A stretch of DNA of 64,000 bases, from the NCBI GenBank assembly GCA_018267615.1, contig JAFDYD010000020.1:1-64000 (forward strand), read 5' to 3'. The notes beneath the pieces are model-generated. The model was given only the letters and a program-made list of their open reading frames with translations, did no database searches and was not told the DNA's origin. A program made the position numbers and the translations under genes. The number at the start of each line of letters is the position of its first letter. The stretch's first letter is position 1. The stretch is from Bacteroidota bacterium (lineage in GTDB: Bacteria > Bacteroidota > Bacteroidia > Chitinophagales > Chitinophagaceae). Shown here in pieces: positions 27,689 to 36,879 of the stretch.

Positions 27689-29866
27689 TTATGACGGAAC
27701 TGGTAGGCGGATAATAAATTCAGCGTATTCGCCTTCTTTGGTATTCAATATAATCTGCCCCCCATGTTCTTTGTTGATAATATCATAACTCAGCGACAAT
27801 CCGAGTCCTGTTCCTTTTCCCGTTGGTTTAGTTGTGAAAAAAGGCTGATAAATTTTATCCTGGATGGCTTGCGGAACGCCCATTCCATTGTCCCAAACAC
27901 GTACTTCAACTATTTTATTTTTTCCATCTTCCACCAAACGCGTTGTAACTGCAACCGTAGGTTCATAACCCGGTTGCTTAAGCGTTTTTGACTCTTTCTT
28001 TTCCGTAACGGAATAGAACGCGTTGGTAAATAAATTCAGAAACACTCTTCCGATATCCTGCTGAACGGTATTGATCTTACCAACCTTTTCATCAAAATCC
28101 GTTCTCAATGTTGCATTAAAAGATTTATCCTTGGCGCGTAAGCCGTGATAGCTTAGACGCAAATATTCGTCGGCAAGTAAATTAATATCCGTTAATTCTT
28201 TTTGACCTGTGCTTGACCGTGAGTGATGTAACATGCCTTTTACAATGCCATCAGCTCTTTTACCATGATGATTTATTTTCTCCTGGTTTTGAATCAGGTC
28301 ATTGGCAATACTCTCGAGATTCTGTTTATCTTTTGGATCTATTTTGATTTTTTGCAATTCGTCTTTGAGATCATCTGCAAGTTCGATACTGACTTCTGAA
28401 AAGTTATTGACAAAATTCAGTGGATTTTGAATTTCATGAGCGATGCCGGCAGTAAGCTCACCTAAGGAAGCCATTTTCTCCGACTGTATTAGTTGCGACT
28501 GTGTCTCCGTTAATTCTTTCAATGAATGGTTGAGTTTAGCAGTTCGCTCTTGAACCTGTTCTTCCAGTCTTTCATTTTCTGTTGCGAGTAATTGCTGTTT
28601 CTCCTGTTCGCGGCGAATATTATCCCGCGACAGTGCTTGTATTTCAGACAACTGGTATTCCAGATGCTTGCCCTTTTGCGCATACTTAAAAGCCAGGTAA
28701 ATGCTGATGATCATAAAACATACAAACGCATTTGCACCTGTGATCGACGGCGAGAATTGTATTATTTTGAAAAGTGACAAGATAAAAGCAGCATTCATGG
28801 CAGCGCAACTGAGTGCGGCGATTGCCATGGTGTAGTTGGCTTTGATGATGGCGATGATGCATAGCCTTAAGAGTTCTGCCGTGAAGGCGATACGCAATGC
28901 AATATTGAAAATGAAATATGCTTTTGATGGCGGGAAAAACACAACTAAGAGTGTGTCCACGAATATGATCAATATGATCAATATCCACTGGTGGATACTT
29001 ATTTTGTTGGTAATTTCCAAAGCGAGGATCGACAAGACAAGGAGGCCGCATATTTTCCCATTGATATCGAGACCGAACATCACCCAACTGGCAGTATTGA
29101 CGTCCAGGCTGCCTTCCAATATCTGCGATTGCAACACGGGAATGAGAGCAGTAAAAACACAATAGATGCCGAATAAAAGATTAATTTTTTCCTTCGGATA
29201 GAAACTAAATAATAGAATAAATAAAAATCCCAGGCCTATACTCATAAATGAATAGCCAATATTCATCCGCGGTTCAACAAGTGCGGCTTTGTAGCTGCTC
29301 AAGGCATTCATCCACGGTCCAATCTTTACGGTAAAAGGCTGAAGCGCCGTGTTGGTAAACATCCATGGCTTCGGCAAAAAAGAACTTGCGAATCTAACGG
29401 CTATGTACACACTATCACCAAGATTGCCCGGAAACAAGATCGGCTTCTCATGTGGATTATAATTCTGAACAACTCCAGGGCCAACGATTTTTCCAAATTG
29501 AATAAACAATCTCCCGTTAATATACCAATCCGATGCGCCGAGTTGCGTCAGCAAAATTGCCGCCTGATTATTGTTGGTGGTGGAATCAACATGTAATTTG
29601 ATACGCAGCCACCCGATTGCTTTTTTATTAAAAGCGGAGAAATAACTATTTACGTTCCCGAGATCGACCGTTTGCCATTTGCTGTCGTCAAAGCTTGCGC
29701 TTGCCCATGAGGTATCGTCACCTTCATGGAATTTCCATCCCTTATCGATATTGACACCCTGCGGCGGCAGGCTGTCCAAATGCAAAATATAAAAACCGGC
29801 GTCTTGCGCAATGCAATCTGTCGATGACATAAACAGAAACAGGAAAAAGATTTTTAAAATCTTCAT
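27689..29866 (-). CDS. Sensor histidine kinase with periplasmic beta-sandwich and 7TM region (7TMR-DISM type)
   Basis: A protein of 725 aa from the ATG at 29866, chosen because a signal peptide (MKILKIFFLFLF...CIAQ) follows directly. The open frame extends to 29944, inside the upstream kinase gene. A periplasmic beta-sandwich region (about 25-180) is followed by roughly seven membrane segments (about 205-395), a coiled coil, a HisKA domain with H477 (GIAHEIQNP) and an HATPase domain with N, G1 (DNGMGVP), F (YQPFFTTK) and G2 (GKGTGLGLS) boxes. It starts 7 bp after the stop of the other kinase gene. The 7TM and sandwich arrangement usually senses small carbohydrate-like ligands. Confidence 0.92.
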   Translation of the reverse strand: MKILKIFFLFLFMSSTDCIAQDAGFYILHLDSLPPQGVNIDKGWKFHEGDDTSWASASFDDSKWQTVDLGNVNSYFSAFNKKAIGWLRIKLHVDSTTNNNQAAILLTQLGASDWYINGRLFIQFGKIVGPGVVQNYNPHEKPILFPGNLGDSVYIAVRFASSFLPKPWMFTNTALQPFTVKIGPWMNALSSYKAALVEPRMNIGYSFMSIGLGFLFILLFSFYPKEKINLLFGIYCVFTALIPVLQSQILEGSLDVNTASWVMFGLDINGKICGLLVLSILALEITNKISIHQWILIILIIFVDTLLVVFFPPSKAYFIFNIALRIAFTAELLRLCIIAIIKANYTMAIAALSCAAMNAAFILSLFKIIQFSPSITGANAFVCFMIISIYLAFKYAQKGKHLEYQLSEIQALSRDNIRREQEKQQLLATENERLEEQVQERTAKLNHSLKELTETQSQLIQSEKMASLGELTAGIAHEIQNPLNFVNNFSEVSIELADDLKDELQKIKIDPKDKQNLESIANDLIQNQEKINHHGKRADGIVKGMLHHSRSSTGQKELTDINLLADEYLRLSYHGLRAKDKSFNATLRTDFDEKVGKINTVQQDIGRVFLNLFTNAFYSVTEKKESKTLKQPGYEPTVAVTTRLVEDGKNKIVEVRVWDNGMGVPQAIQDKIYQPFFTTKPTGKGTGLGLSLSYDIINKEHGGQIILNTKEGEYAEFIIRLPVPS

Positions 29867-29873
29867 AAATGAA

Positions 29874-31145
29874 TTATTTAAGATTTTCCTTGAGCGGAAT
29901 GCGGATAATGAATTCCGCATACTCACGCTCGTGCGTGTCCACATCTATCTGCCCCCCGTGTTCCTTATTAACGATATCATATGCCAAAGATAATCCAAGC
30001 CCAGTTCCTTGGTCCGGACCTTTTGTTGTAAAAAAAGGTTGAAAAATTTTACCCAGAATCGGAGCTGGAACGCCCATTCCGTTATCAATGACTTTGATTT
30101 CCAAAGTTGGCCATCCTTCGGCACCAGGAGGAATTTTTCTGGTACTAACGGTAACGGATGGCTCGTAATCTTCACCACTTTTTTTTCTTTTTTCATTTAC
30201 AGAATAAAGCGCATTATTAATCAGGTTCAACAATGCGCGCGAGATACTTTTGGGATCCAGCATTAATTTACCAAGTCGTGTATCAAAATTGGTTTGAATA
30301 TCCGCATTGAATGATTTGTCTTTTATTCTCATTCCAGGGTAGGCCAGCCGAATATATTCATCAGCGAGCGCGTTGATATCGGTTGGCTCTTTTCCCCGCG
30401 AATCGATAACAGAATGTTGAAGCAATCCTTTCACAATGCTGTCTGCACGATGTCTATGCTGGGCTATTTCTCCCAGGTTCTCTTTGATATTGTCAGCCAG
30501 CCGAACTGCTTCCTCATTATTTCCCGATCGCAACGCTTCTTTCATTTCATCAATAAGTTTTTCATTTACGTCAGAGAAATCATTTACAAAGTTCAGCGGG
30601 TTTTGAATTTCATGCGCAATGCCCGCTGTCAGTTCTCCAATTGAAGCCATCTTTTCCGAATGGATAAGTTTGGCTTGGGTTGATTTTAATTCATCAAGCG
30701 TGTCATCTATTTCGTTTTTTTGTTTTTGTAATTGTTGATCTGCATTCCTGCGTTGCAGCTTATTTCGGTAGAGAATGGCCGACAGCAATAGGACTACAAA
30801 AATTACAAACACCAACACGTATAATCGAACTTCGTTACGATATCTTTCCTGAGCGTCACTAATTTCTTTTAGTTTTTGTTTTTCATCAAAAACAGGCAAT
30901 TGCATTTTTGCCTGGTTGAATATTGTATCCTTCGCAGCCAGCATTATTGTTAAGTATTTGAGTGCACTGTCTGGCTGATGCTCTGATTCAAAGTATTTGA
31001 CTAATGTAGCTATGGTGACAACTTTGACTGAATCGTTTTTATATTTTACACGATCATATTCTTTAGTGAGACTATCGATATAACGCTGTGCGTTTGTTGT
31101 GTTGAATAAAAAAAGAAAAAAGAAACCTAAACATGAAGATTTCAT
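29874..31145 (-). CDS. Sensor histidine kinase with a single membrane segment
   Basis: A protein of 423 aa from the ATG at 31145, which opens a signal peptide (MKSSCLGFFFLFLF...NAQ). The frame is open to 31358, but that would run into the preceding gene. The sensor part is short and helical (21 to about 105) and may be a remnant of a TPR sensor. One membrane segment follows (about 107-126), then a coiled coil, H178 (GIAHEIQNP), and an HATPase domain with intact N, G1, F and G2 boxes. Its kinase core is closely similar to that of the kinase 7 bp downstream, suggesting duplication. It probably feeds the adjacent response regulators. Confidence 0.92.
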   Translation of the reverse strand: MKSSCLGFFFLFLFNTTNAQRYIDSLTKEYDRVKYKNDSVKVVTIATLVKYFESEHQPDSALKYLTIMLAAKDTIFNQAKMQLPVFDEKQKLKEISDAQERYRNEVRLYVLVFVIFVVLLLSAILYRNKLQRRNADQQLQKQKNEIDDTLDELKSTQAKLIHSEKMASIGELTAGIAHEIQNPLNFVNDFSDVNEKLIDEMKEALRSGNNEEAVRLADNIKENLGEIAQHRHRADSIVKGLLQHSVIDSRGKEPTDINALADEYIRLAYPGMRIKDKSFNADIQTNFDTRLGKLMLDPKSISRALLNLINNALYSVNEKRKKSGEDYEPSVTVSTRKIPPGAEGWPTLEIKVIDNGMGVPAPILGKIFQPFFTTKGPDQGTGLGLSLAYDIVNKEHGGQIDVDTHEREYAEFIIRIPLKENLK

Positions 31146-31224
31146 GATAACCGAATTTCTGAATTCGTTTTCACGCAAGCTTATGATTATCTTTTTTACT
31201 ATTCTCATCCTGGGTTGGCGCTTT

Positions 31225-32076
31225 TCAACGCGACTGGTTATAATCGAATTGCAGAATGTTTGCCTTTCCTTCGCCACCTTCATTTGAAATATATAAGTTG
31301 CCTTTGTCGTCGAATACAATTCCCTCTGGTTGCTTGAACAAGAAAGGATCAAGCGCATAATGTCTTTTTATTTTCCATTGATCATCGAGGATGATCAATA
31401 GTTTATTTACGGATGAAATCACATACCATTCGTGCGTGACGGGATGTTTTGCAAAACAAGATGGATGAAATTTTGGTCTTGGGTTATCTTTCTTAAGATG
31501 AAGAGTGGACAAATCGATTTTGAATTGCCTGGTGATATGCAGGCTCGCCGTGTTATCCAATTGCAACACATACATAGAAATCTCTTTTCTTTGATTGTCA
31601 TCTGGACAGTTTTTGCAAAGCACATAGAGATTGTCGCCATCCGCGTACATCCCCTCGTATTCGCCTGCAGGCAGTATATTTTCATATATACGAGTACCAG
31701 CTACATCTTTATTTCCAACTTGCGTCAGGGGAAAGCTAAACAAAGAGCCATCGCTTCTGAGAACGATAATATCCTTATTATTCATGAGTGCAACATCTTC
31801 ATAATCTCCTTTTTTCCCAAATTTTGTTTGCTTGTATTCGTCGTCGTCCAATCGGAAATAATAAAATTTCCCGTCCTCATCTTCGATAGCTCCAATTTCG
31901 TAGGTAGCATTATTCAAAAAAATAATTCCGGAAATTTCGTGCAGGGCATTTTTTAATATATACTTTTTAGGTTTGCTGAAATTGTAGCCGGAAGGATTCT
32001 CGAATGTATCCGGTTGGGCGCAAAAGAGCAGTGCGGACATTGGAAGTAAGCAAAGAAGTATGATCGTTTTGCGCAT
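31225..32076 (-). CDS. SdiA-regulated domain protein (secreted, propeller-like)
   Basis: About 283 aa from the ATG at 32076, where a signal-like sequence starts (MRKTIILLCLLPMSALLFC). The frame is open to 32130. It shows the pattern of the SdiA-regulated family: HEISGIIFLNN, EDEDGKFYYF, FGKKGDYEDVAL, VLRSDGSLFSF, and QPEGIVFDDKGNLYISNEGGEGKANI at the end. These proteins form beta-propellers of unknown role, exported or anchored at the envelope. The gene precedes the two histidine kinases on the same strand with an 80-bp gap. Confidence 0.85.
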   Translation of the reverse strand: MRKTIILLCLLPMSALLFCAQPDTFENPSGYNFSKPKKYILKNALHEISGIIFLNNATYEIGAIEDEDGKFYYFRLDDDEYKQTKFGKKGDYEDVALMNNKDIIVLRSDGSLFSFPLTQVGNKDVAGTRIYENILPAGEYEGMYADGDNLYVLCKNCPDDNQRKEISMYVLQLDNTASLHITRQFKIDLSTLHLKKDNPRPKFHPSCFAKHPVTHEWYVISSVNKLLIILDDQWKIKRHYALDPFLFKQPEGIVFDDKGNLYISNEGGEGKANILQFDYNQSR

Positions 32077-32147
32077 CCGGGAATTTATTAATTGGAGAAT
32101 TTGTGATGTGTTGATTTTTTTGATTTGCAAAAATCAGGTATCCAAAA

Positions 32148-33464
32148 TCATAGATTTATTCCAATATGAAACAGCAGGGCCAATGCATAAGCTATAACGG
32201 AAATGGCTATCCCATACATAAAGACATTATATGATTTGTGCAGCAGTTTGTATTTTCTTCCCAATACTTTTCCCTGTGAATAGATATCGCGAATCAGGCT
32301 GCCGTATAAAAATTCGCTGTCAATCATCATTTTTTGCATGCCGTCTTCATAGTCTTCAAAACTCATATTATAAAAAGTGCCGAAAAATAAAAGGTTAGTG
32401 GTTTTATTAGTTATTTCTTCTTTGGTAAATTTTCCATTCGGAATTTTAGGCCTTGTGGCCAATACGGCATAAATAATAGCGATAACATTTACACCAAGAA
32501 GAATCAACGTAGGCATTACCAATACAGCAAGGTTTTTATTGTCTTCAAGTTTGCGTATCACGAGTGCAAGTGCAACGGAAATGATAATCGAATTGACGGA
32601 GATCATGATATGCGCTTTGTTATCTGCCATCACGCTCAGCTTTTGATGGTTTGAAGAAGAAACCCTGAACATGGTTTCCACGCCCCTGATCGGTTTCTCC
32701 TGTTTTTTATTATTGGCTGCTTGCTTTTTTTGCGCACCGTTATTGTCTGGCGTTTTCACTGGTGGTATTCCTGAGCCAGAAATATTCTTCGGATTTTCTT
32801 GTTCGCCTATTTTCTCTGGTGCTAACACAGATTGTGCCGACATAGCCGACGCTCGCTCTAAAATTTTCTCCTGCTGTTTTCTTTTTAATTTTTCTATTTG
32901 ATCGGCTTTGGATTTATTGAGTAATGTTCTACAATAGTCTGTGTGATATTCGTGAGACTCGAGCAATGAGAGGTTTTTTTGTCTCCATTCGTCGCCATCA
33001 ATTTTTATGTTTTTTAAAGCCTCAATTTCTTTTCGTAGCAGTTTGCTTTTTTCTTTGAAGTCGCTGGTCCCAAGATGAAAAAGATCGGCGTCGCAAATAA
33101 TCTTTTCCAACAGCGAAACTGGCCGCTGTGGCATTTTTGTAGATACAATACATTTTTTGATTTCAGTAATATCATCATCGCCAACGCCGATACTTTTCAA
33201 ATAAGTTTCGGCGAGTTCAGCGCTTTTGTCTTCATGGTGTGAGGATCCATTCACCAGGTAGCCTGTGTCGTGAAACCATGCGGCGGTAACCACAATAAAA
33301 AAATCACGGTCATTGAGATTATAGTTCCCGCCGATTTTTTTAGTTGCTTCTACTACTTCGGCCGTGTGTGGCAGATTGTGGTAAAGCAATGCCGGCTGTG
33401 CATGCTCTACAAAAAAAGAATGAACGTGATCACTTATCTGTTGTAATAATGCATTGTAGTTCAT
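32148..33464 (-). CDS. HD-domain phosphohydrolase fused to a Pycsar-effector-like membrane domain
   Basis: A protein of 438 aa. The N-terminal HD domain carries metal ligands H33 (LPHTAEVV), H65-D66 (WFHDTGY), H76/H77 (SSHHEDK) and D125 (CDADLFH). A charged, proline-rich linker (about 190-265) follows. The C-terminal part (about 275-438) matches the Pycsar effector family (DUF5706): KLSVMADNKAHIMISVNSII leads into a membrane pair, and two further membrane segments close the protein. In Pycsar defence such membrane parts respond to cCMP or cUMP. HD fusions like this are widespread in Bacteroidota and may be general cyclic-nucleotide-linked membrane enzymes. A class III cyclase gene lies 5 kb downstream. 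Confidence 0.85.
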   Translation of the reverse strand: MNYNALLQQISDHVHSFFVEHAQPALLYHNLPHTAEVVEATKKIGGNYNLNDRDFFIVVTAAWFHDTGYLVNGSSHHEDKSAELAETYLKSIGVGDDDITEIKKCIVSTKMPQRPVSLLEKIICDADLFHLGTSDFKEKSKLLRKEIEALKNIKIDGDEWRQKNLSLLESHEYHTDYCRTLLNKSKADQIEKLKRKQQEKILERASAMSAQSVLAPEKIGEQENPKNISGSGIPPVKTPDNNGAQKKQAANNKKQEKPIRGVETMFRVSSSNHQKLSVMADNKAHIMISVNSIIISVALALVIRKLEDNKNLAVLVMPTLILLGVNVIAIIYAVLATRPKIPNGKFTKEEITNKTTNLLFFGTFYNMSFEDYEDGMQKMMIDSEFLYGSLIRDIYSQGKVLGRKYKLLHKSYNVFMYGIAISVIAYALALLFHIGINL

Positions 33465-33819
33465 GGCTGGAGTATTTGCAAATCATTTTATCGTTTCCAT
33501 CGAGTGCAAATCTATCAACGTTGAAAGCCGCTACAGGAGCGGGTTTCAACCGCAGATAAGTTTTGGTCCTGGTCTCTGCACCCTGGCTAAATGCAAAGGC
33601 TGTTTATATCTCTAATATAGGCTAATCTTTTAAATATAAACAGGGATTTTGGGTAACAGGTTTCATTGAGTTAAGAGTCTTTGTGCGGCCGTTAACTTCC
33701 AATTGTCAATTGTCGACTCATAATTTGCGCAGACAACATTTACCATGTGTTTTTTACGTGTGGAAATTTCGTACTTTAATCAGGCATTTCAATTTTTCCG
33801 ATGGCTAAACCCACCTGCT
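33465..33819. other. Divergent spacer with a short imperfect hairpin
   Basis: About 355 bp between divergent genes. At 33521-33549 ttgaaagccgct pairs with agcgggtttcaa across a 5-nt loop with one mismatch. Around 33700 there is a single-arm motif (tccaattgtcaattgtcgac) similar in style to the other repeats. I see no clear gene and no strong promoter consensus. Confidence 0.4.
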
Positions 33820-34854
33820 ATGAAATTATACCGATTGCTGCTCTTTGGTTTTTTGATTGTCCAAAGTCAGATAATTGTTGCCCAGTCTGCTCACTATATC
33901 GACAAAGAAAAATTTTTTCTTGATGATAAACCGGTAGAAGCCACACTCGTTACCGATCTCGGAAATATTATGAGTACCAAATCGAAAACCGAGTACCAGG
34001 ACGCAACGCTTACCTGTAAATTGCCCGACAGCGCTGCTTTTACAGAAGGAATAAGAATTCGCGCAAGAGGAGAATTCAGAAGGAAAACATGCTATATACC
34101 TTCGTTGAGGCTTAATTTTCACAACACAACATCTCCGCGGTTATCGTCATTAGATGCATTGAAACTGGTTTGCGCTTGTAAAACAGGGAACACTTATGAG
34201 CAATATTTGCTGAAGGAATATATTATCTACAAAATCTACAACCTCTTAAATCCAAAAAGTTTTCGCGTGCGGCTTATTAAAATGAATTACCAGGACAGTA
34301 AAGGCAAGAAAAAACCGATGGAGCAATATGCTTTTTTTATCGAGGACATAAAGGCAATGGCGAAGAGAAATCACTGTAAGGAATACACGAAGGATCGAGT
34401 TTTAACGGAGCAAACAAACCGCGCGGAAATGACAATGGTCTCGGTTTTTGAATACATGATCGCAAATACGGATTGGGCAGTACCTGTATTACACAATATC
34501 AGATTGATTTATCCAAAAGCTGATACTACTGCAAGTCCATATGCAGTTCCCTATGATTTTGATTTCGCAGGTCTTGTAAATACAGACTATGCAATTCCAG
34601 CTCCGGGGCTTGAAATTGAATCTGTGCGTCAGCGTTTGTACCGCGGATTTCCGCGCACGATGGCCGAACTGCAGCAGGTATTTGCCATATATCGCCAACA
34701 GAAAGACAATATCTATGCACTCATTAATAATTTTGATTTGATTACACCTGGTAATAGAAAGGACATGATCAATTTTCTGGATGAATTTTACAGAATAATA
34801 AATGATCAGTCCAGCGTTCAAACAGTTTTTATCGACAATGCCAGAACCGAATAA
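33820..34854 (+). CDS. Secreted protein of unknown function, possible CotH/kinase-like fold
   Basis: A protein of 344 aa from the ATG at 33820, chosen because a signal peptide (MKLYRLLLFGFLIVQSQIIVAQ) begins there. The frame is open to 33745. I do not recognise a named family with certainty. It has a basic IRARGEFRRKTC segment, a cysteine pair in LVCACKTGN, then FEYMIANTDWAVPVLHNI and YAVPYDFDFAGLV. The last two resemble the catalytic-loop and DFD regions of CotH-type protein kinases, so a secreted kinase-like fold is possible but unproven. It appears to stand alone. Confidence 0.75.
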   Translation: MKLYRLLLFGFLIVQSQIIVAQSAHYIDKEKFFLDDKPVEATLVTDLGNIMSTKSKTEYQDATLTCKLPDSAAFTEGIRIRARGEFRRKTCYIPSLRLNFHNTTSPRLSSLDALKLVCACKTGNTYEQYLLKEYIIYKIYNLLNPKSFRVRLIKMNYQDSKGKKKPMEQYAFFIEDIKAMAKRNHCKEYTKDRVLTEQTNRAEMTMVSVFEYMIANTDWAVPVLHNIRLIYPKADTTASPYAVPYDFDFAGLVNTDYAIPAPGLEIESVRQRLYRGFPRTMAELQQVFAIYRQQKDNIYALINNFDLITPGNRKDMINFLDEFYRIINDQSSVQTVFIDNARTE

Positions 34855-34971
34855 ATTATCAGAAGTATAATATTGAACTAAGTGGAAATATTTTTTATGC
34901 TTCTTATATGAATATTTTAGGTAGAACTAACGCGATAGCCTAATCGAAAAAATCTGCCTGGTTTTACGAAT

Positions 34972-34997
34972 AAAAAAAGGTTATCGTTTGATAACCT
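34972..34997 (-). terminator. Rho-independent terminator for the small lipoprotein gene
   Basis: On the minus strand, an 8-bp perfect stem (aggttatc / gataacct, 4-nt loop) is followed by seven T. It lies about 30 bp past the stop codon of the small lipoprotein gene. Confidence 0.9.
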
Positions 34998-35027
34998 CTG
35001 AAAAATATGGTGGGATGGATATAGCAG

Positions 35028-35162
35028 TTATCTGCTGCCATAACCAACATAGCCCTGGGTTGATTTGCAACCGCCTCTTTCTGACCCCCTGTAGCTGCTA
35101 CAAGAAGTAATGAAAGCTGTAGCTGTTGCTACAAGTACTAAGATTAAAATTGTCTTTCTCAT
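35028..35162 (-). CDS. Small lipoprotein, 44 aa
   Basis: The frame opens at 35216, but the ATG at 35162 gives a typical short lipoprotein: MRKTILILVLVATATAFITSC with lipobox ITSC, then a mature peptide of about 24 residues, SSYRGSERGGCKSTQGYVGYGSR. The tail has a second cysteine and a GC(x)STQGxVGYG pattern that I recognise from tiny uncharacterised Bacteroidota lipoproteins. Its own terminator on the minus strand supports its being a real gene. The function is unknown. Confidence 0.75.
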   Translation of the reverse strand: MRKTILILVLVATATAFITSCSSYRGSERGGCKSTQGYVGYGSR

Positions 35163-35380
35163 TTTCTGGGTATTTAAAATTAAAATTAAAATGCCTGGTA
35201 TAAGAGAGACGATCACCAGGGTACTTCAGAGGAACGGATAGACAGGATTCCGAAATAATGTTGAGGAATAGTGCAAAGTAAAGCCAAAAAAGACAGAAAT
35301 GCAAGCCGCGGCTTGGGAAATGTCTTATATTTTTTTGTTAATCCCTCTGGCTGGGATATTTTTACCCAAATTCATCCACG

Positions 35381-36739
35381 TTGTTTGTACATTTTATTGC
35401 TGTCGGCGGCAGCGTCATGCATCAGTTAGCAATTGCCTTGAAAAAGAAAGGATATATGGTTACCGGTAGCGATGACGAGATATTTGAGCCCGCCCGTACC
35501 AATCTCGCTCAAGAAGGAATATTGCCCCCGGAAATGGGCTGGTATCCGGAAAAAATCAAGCCTCAACTTGATGCAGTGATCCTCGGCATGCATGCAAAAG
35601 AGGACAATCCTGAGTTGGCAAAAGCACGTGAACTTGGACTTAAAATCTATTCATTTCCCGAATATATTTACCAGGAAAGCAGGAATAAAACAAGAGTGGT
35701 GGTGGGAGGAAGTCATGGTAAGACGACAACCACATCGATGATCATGCATGTGCTGCGGCGAACTGAAAAAAAGTTCGATTATATGGTGGGCGCGAAGCTA
35801 GAAGGCTTTTCGCAGTCGGTCGACATTACAGACGCCCCGGTAATTGTTTGCGAAGGAGATGAATATCCCGCCAGCGTCATTGAAAAACGGCCTAAATTTC
35901 ATTTTCTTTTTCCTCATATCGCGATTATTACAGGCATCGCGTGGGATCATATCAATGTATTTCCAACTTTTGATTTTTATCTTGAACAATTCAAAATATT
36001 TATTGAGAAAATTCAGCCGGGAGGTATTTTAATTTACAATGTAACCGATCCCGTATTGAAAAAACTCGTAGGAGAAATTTCTGCTCCCGATATTAGGAAG
36101 ACAGCGTATGATGTGCCTGCACATTCAATAGAAAATGGAAAAACGTTTATAACATTGGAAGGATTCAAAGGAGGACTGCAGGTATTTGGGGATCATAATT
36201 TACTAAACCTGCACGCCGCATACCTGGCTTGCAAAGAGCTCGGTGTAGACGCAAAAGCATTTATAGAAGCGATATCAGATTTCACCGGTGCTTCGAAGCG
36301 ATTAGAATTATTGGCAAAAAATAGCGAGACGAATGTCTATCGCGATTTTGCACATGCACCGTCAAAAGTGAAAGCAACTATCGAAGCAGTCAAGCAACAA
36401 TTCCCCGATCGCACATTGATTGCGGTATTGGAACTGCACACTTATAGTAGTCTCAATAAAGAATTCATGAGCGAATATCACGACAGCATGAAGGAGGCCG
36501 ACAAAGCCGTTGTTTTTTATTCCAATCATGCGTTGGAACTAAAACGTATGCCGCCTCTACCAAAAGAAAAAGTAATTGAAGGATTTGGTAAGAAAGAATT
36601 GATTGTTATCAATGAAAAAAAAGAGTTATCGGATTGGCTGGCGCAACAATCTTATAAAAACGCTAATTTGCTGTTGATGAGTTCTGGAAATTATGATGGA
36701 GTAGATATGATTACATTTGCGAAACAAATTGCGAAATGA
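35381..36739 (+). CDS. mpl: UDP-N-acetylmuramate:L-Ala-gamma-D-Glu-meso-DAP ligase (murein peptide recycling)
   Basis: A protein of 452 aa. The start is TTG at 35381: the N-terminus it gives (xFVHFIAVGGSVMHQLA) matches the usual Mpl start, and no ATG lies upstream in frame. The ATP-binding loop GGSHGKTTTT is at 109-118, and Mur-ligase motifs follow (VCEGDEYPAS, TGIAWDHINVFP, DFAHAPSKVKAT). The enzyme joins recycled tripeptide to UDP-MurNAc in the cytoplasm. It resembles the Mpl branch rather than MurC in its opening IAVGGSVMHQLA and the late DFAHAPSKVKAT segment. Confidence 0.92.
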   Translation: MFVHFIAVGGSVMHQLAIALKKKGYMVTGSDDEIFEPARTNLAQEGILPPEMGWYPEKIKPQLDAVILGMHAKEDNPELAKARELGLKIYSFPEYIYQESRNKTRVVVGGSHGKTTTTSMIMHVLRRTEKKFDYMVGAKLEGFSQSVDITDAPVIVCEGDEYPASVIEKRPKFHFLFPHIAIITGIAWDHINVFPTFDFYLEQFKIFIEKIQPGGILIYNVTDPVLKKLVGEISAPDIRKTAYDVPAHSIENGKTFITLEGFKGGLQVFGDHNLLNLHAAYLACKELGVDAKAFIEAISDFTGASKRLELLAKNSETNVYRDFAHAPSKVKATIEAVKQQFPDRTLIAVLELHTYSSLNKEFMSEYHDSMKEADKAVVFYSNHALELKRMPPLPKEKVIEGFGKKELIVINEKKELSDWLAQQSYKNANLLLMSSGNYDGVDMITFAKQIAK

Positions 36740-36753
36740 AATTGACAATGGTG

Positions 36754-36830
36754 ATTTTTTGATTTTGAGATTTGGAGATTTTGCGATTTCTTTCAAATCA
36801 CAAAATCTCTAAATTTCAAAATCAAAAAAT
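36754..36830. repeat. Family F inverted repeat, 36-bp stem
   Basis: Arms 36754-36789 and 36795-36830 have a 5-nt loop. Of 36 positions, three are not Watson-Crick: two are G opposite T and one is C opposite A on the plus strand. The units are gattttgagattt-like. It lies 3' of mpl and before the exonuclease gene. A sister copy is at 41091-41156. Confidence 0.93.
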
Positions 36831-36879
36831 AAAAAACACTGTGATTCATTTTTTATAATAACCCATATAGTTCGATTGA

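Noticed and set aside
22871..33464. A complete Pycsar antiphage defence operon
   Set aside because: The cyclase is fused to a receiver domain and lies 5 kb from the effector-like gene with sensor kinases between, which is not the adjacent cyclase-effector arrangement of defence systems. It is kept only as a signalling hypothesis.
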